DNA from: JAFMDF01 sp964644655
GTDB lineage: Bacteria; Bacteroidota; Bacteroidia; Chitinophagales; Saprospiraceae
Direction of reading: 5' to 3'
Assembly (NCBI GenBank): GCA_964644655.1
Contig: CAZXYA010000518.1
Location: forward strand, 1 to 6,766
DNA length: 6,766 nucleotides
Positions 5,505 to 6,766 of the stretch are shown piece by piece (the stretch's first letter is position 1; each line of letters begins with the position of its first letter). Below the pieces are notes generated by a model. That model saw only the letters and a program-made list of their open reading frames with translations, did no database searches and was not told where the DNA came from. The position numbers and the translations under genes were made by a program.

Positions 5505-6557
5505 ATGGGAAGAAAATTATCACTCCGAGATGGTCTAAGAGAAGCAATGTCTGAAGAAATGAGACTAGACGAAAACGTCTTTTTAATGGGCGAAGAGGTC
5601 GCAGAATATAATGGTGCTTACAAAGTCAGTAAAGGAATGTTGGATGAATTTGGCCCTAAAAGAGTCATTGATACACCAATTGCTGAATTGGGCTTTGCTG
5701 GTATCGGTGTCGGTGCAGCTATGAATGGATTGCGTCCAATTGTTGAATTTATGACTTGGAATTTTGCTGTTTTAGCATTCGACCAAATCGTTAATAATGC
5801 TGCTAAGACTTTATCTCAATCTGGTGGTCAGTACAATTGCCCGATTGTTTTTAGAGGGCCTTCTGGTGCTGCTGGTCAATTGGCTCAACAACACTCTCAA
5901 ACTTTTGAGGCTTGGTTGGCAAATACCCCTGGATTAAAGGTTATCTCATCTATAGACCCGTTTGATAGCAAAGCTTTATTAAAAACAGCGATTAGAGATA
6001 ATGACCCGATTTGTATTATGGAATCAGAGTTAATGTATGCTTTGGAAGTCGATAATACGGTTGCTGGAAAACGAACCTATTCTTTCGCTCGTAAGACTTG
6101 GGAAACAGATTATATCGAAGGAGAAGACGAGCAAGAGCTATTACCAATAGGCAAAGCAGTCATTCGTCGAGCAGGAACAGATATTACATTAGTTTCTTTC
6201 AATAAGTCTGTATTAGAATGTTTAGTAGCAGCAGATGAATTGGCAAAGGAAGGAATTTCAGCAGAAGTTATCGATCTACGGACAATTCGTCCAATGGACT
6301 ATGAAACAATCGTTCAATCAGTCAAAAAGACCAATAGAATTGTAGCGGTAGATGAATCTTGGCCTTTCGCTGGTATTTCAGCAGAGATTGCTTATGTGAT
6401 TCAAAAGCATGCATTTGACTATTTAGATGCACCTGTAATTAGAGTAAATGCAGCGGATGTTTCTTTACCGTATGCGCCAACTTTAGTTGAGGCTTATATG
6501 CCAAATGCTGCTAAAGTTATTAAGGCGGTGAAAAGTGTGATGTACACCAATGTATAA
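5505..6557 (+). CDS. pdhB: Pyruvate dehydrogenase E1 component, beta subunit
   Basis: Beta subunit of the thiamine-diphosphate-dependent E1 enzyme, which forms an alpha2-beta2 tetramer and feeds acetyl groups to the E2 lipoyl domain, in the cytosol. The N-terminal half is the pyrimidine-binding transketolase domain with GEEVAEYNGAYKVSKG, DTPIAELGFAGIGVGAAMNG (Glu61 is the expected residue contacting the cofactor aminopyrimidine), FRGPSGAAGQLAQQHSQ (His130) and ISSIDPFDSKALL. The C-terminal transketolase domain (about 218-345) has TLVSFNKS, EVIDLRTIRPMD and VDESWPFAGI. At 350 residues it is about 25 longer than the usual 325. The excess lies between Y178 and P214, where the family has a short loop. 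No alpha subunit or E2/E3 gene is in the window; pdhB here has its own promoter and terminator. The DLRTIRPMD and PYAPTLVEAYMPN signatures favour pyruvate as substrate, but a branched-chain 2-oxoacid cannot be fully excluded. Confidence 0.93.
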   Translation: MGRKLSLRDGLREAMSEEMRLDENVFLMGEEVAEYNGAYKVSKGMLDEFGPKRVIDTPIAELGFAGIGVGAAMNGLRPIVEFMTWNFAVLAFDQIVNNAAKTLSQSGGQYNCPIVFRGPSGAAGQLAQQHSQTFEAWLANTPGLKVISSIDPFDSKALLKTAIRDNDPICIMESELMYALEVDNTVAGKRTYSFARKTWETDYIEGEDEQELLPIGKAVIRRAGTDITLVSFNKSVLECLVAADELAKEGISAEVIDLRTIRPMDYETIVQSVKKTNRIVAVDESWPFAGISAEIAYVIQKHAFDYLDAPVIRVNAADVSLPYAPTLVEAYMPNAAKVIKAVKSVMYTNV

Positions 6558-6579
6558 GATTAGATAAAAAAATATTTTT

Positions 6580-6609
6580 ATGATAATTCGTTAGTCAACG
6601 AAAAATCAT
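6580..6609 (+). other. Hairpin in the pdhB 3' untranslated region
   Basis: ATGAT/ATCAT (6580-6584, 6605-6609) and TTCGTT/AACGAA (6587-6592, 6597-6602) form a two-part stem with a 2x2 A-rich internal loop and AGTC loop. No T-run follows, so it is not itself a terminator; it may be a 3'-end stabilising stem upstream of the real terminator. Confidence 0.35.
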
Positions 6610-6630
6610 ACATCCTAGTTTTCTATGTTT

Positions 6631-6669
6631 AGAGCTTCCAGAACTCCAAGTTCTAGAAGCTCTTTTTTT
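6631..6669 (+). terminator. Strong intrinsic terminator after pdhB
   Basis: AGAGCTTC (6631-6638) pairs with GAAGCTCT (6656-6663), and AGAACT (6640-6645) with AGTTCT (6649-6654), around loop CCA with one C-A mismatch. The stem runs directly into seven T (6663-6669). There is no T-run on the minus side, so it serves the rightward pdhB transcript, about 75-110 bp after its stop codon. Confidence 0.88.
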
Positions 6670-6682
6670 AGCATAAAAATCA

Positions 6683-6766
6683 TTAGTCAACCAATGCAAT
6701 CACTATTTTTTTAAGTTTTTTTAGAATTTTCAGAATATCAATTATATGCTCGGTGGAAGCATCATA
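6683..6766 (-). CDS. Possible C-terminal end of a leftward gene, truncated by window edge
   Basis: The only minus-strand frame open from the right edge gives 27 residues ending ...KKLKKIVIALVD and a TAA at 6685-6683. It is Lys- and Ile-rich and could be an amphipathic helix; I recognise no family. Its stop 14 bp past the pdhB terminator would suit a convergent gene pair, but 27 open codons in AT-rich DNA are weak evidence. Confidence 0.25.
   Translation of the reverse strand, partial: YDASTEHIIDILKILKKLKKIVIALVD

Noticed and set aside
6589..6696. TTAGTCAAC occurring on both sides of the pdhB terminator (near 6591 and 6683)
   Set aside because: A nine-base match with diverging flanks in AT-rich DNA; too short to claim an attachment site or element ends.
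6746..6766. ATG at 6746 followed by an open frame to the right edge (MLGGSII)
   Set aside because: Only seven codons are visible, no promoter or other start signal precedes it, and the opposite strand offers an equally weak reading.

Overview
This is an AT-rich window with the signature of a Bacteroidota genome. Three things point there. The glycoside hydrolase belongs to a GH92 type I associate with that phylum. The best promoter match is the phylum's TAnnTTTG -7 box. The genes lack Shine-Dalgarno sequences. Family-level placement (for example Saprospiria-like) would be a guess.

Layout. Bases 2-2299 (+) hold a nearly complete GH92 exo-alpha-mannosidase whose true start lies left of the window. 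Bases 2300-2429 hold a tandem pair of near-perfect palindromes, the second of which could act as the terminator. Bases 2430-2765 (+) encode a small protein whose second half resembles the start of an ECF sigma factor but which has no region 4, so it is probably a remnant. A 70-bp element with 11-bp perfect inverted ends follows. Bases 2916-4124 (+) encode a soluble GAF-domain sensor histidine kinase. It converges, with a gap of only 27 bp, on a NarL/FixJ-type response regulator at 4152-4799 (-). Next come about 705 bp without a gene (4800-5504). They hold a palindrome over the regulator's likely promoter, a strand-specific terminator pointing left, a second copy of the tandem-palindrome repeat and a good promoter for the next gene. 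Bases 5505-6557 (+) encode the E1 beta subunit of a pyruvate (or related 2-oxoacid) dehydrogenase, closed by a strong intrinsic terminator at 6631-6669. The last 84 bases may be the tail of a leftward gene.

The genes do not form one operon. The mannosidase points to glycan scavenging and PdhB to central carbon metabolism. The kinase and regulator are both two-component parts, but their opposite orientation and family types do not prove that they are partners.

I found no defence system, CRISPR array, integrase or transposase, and nothing I would call a new system. The most unusual signals are non-coding: the two copies of a 38-bp tandem-palindrome repeat with compensatory changes, and the leftward terminator at 4904-4939 that has no recognisable gene feeding it. 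In proteins, the points of note are an apparent 20-25 residue insertion in PdhB and a serine in place of the conserved proline in the kinase H-box.
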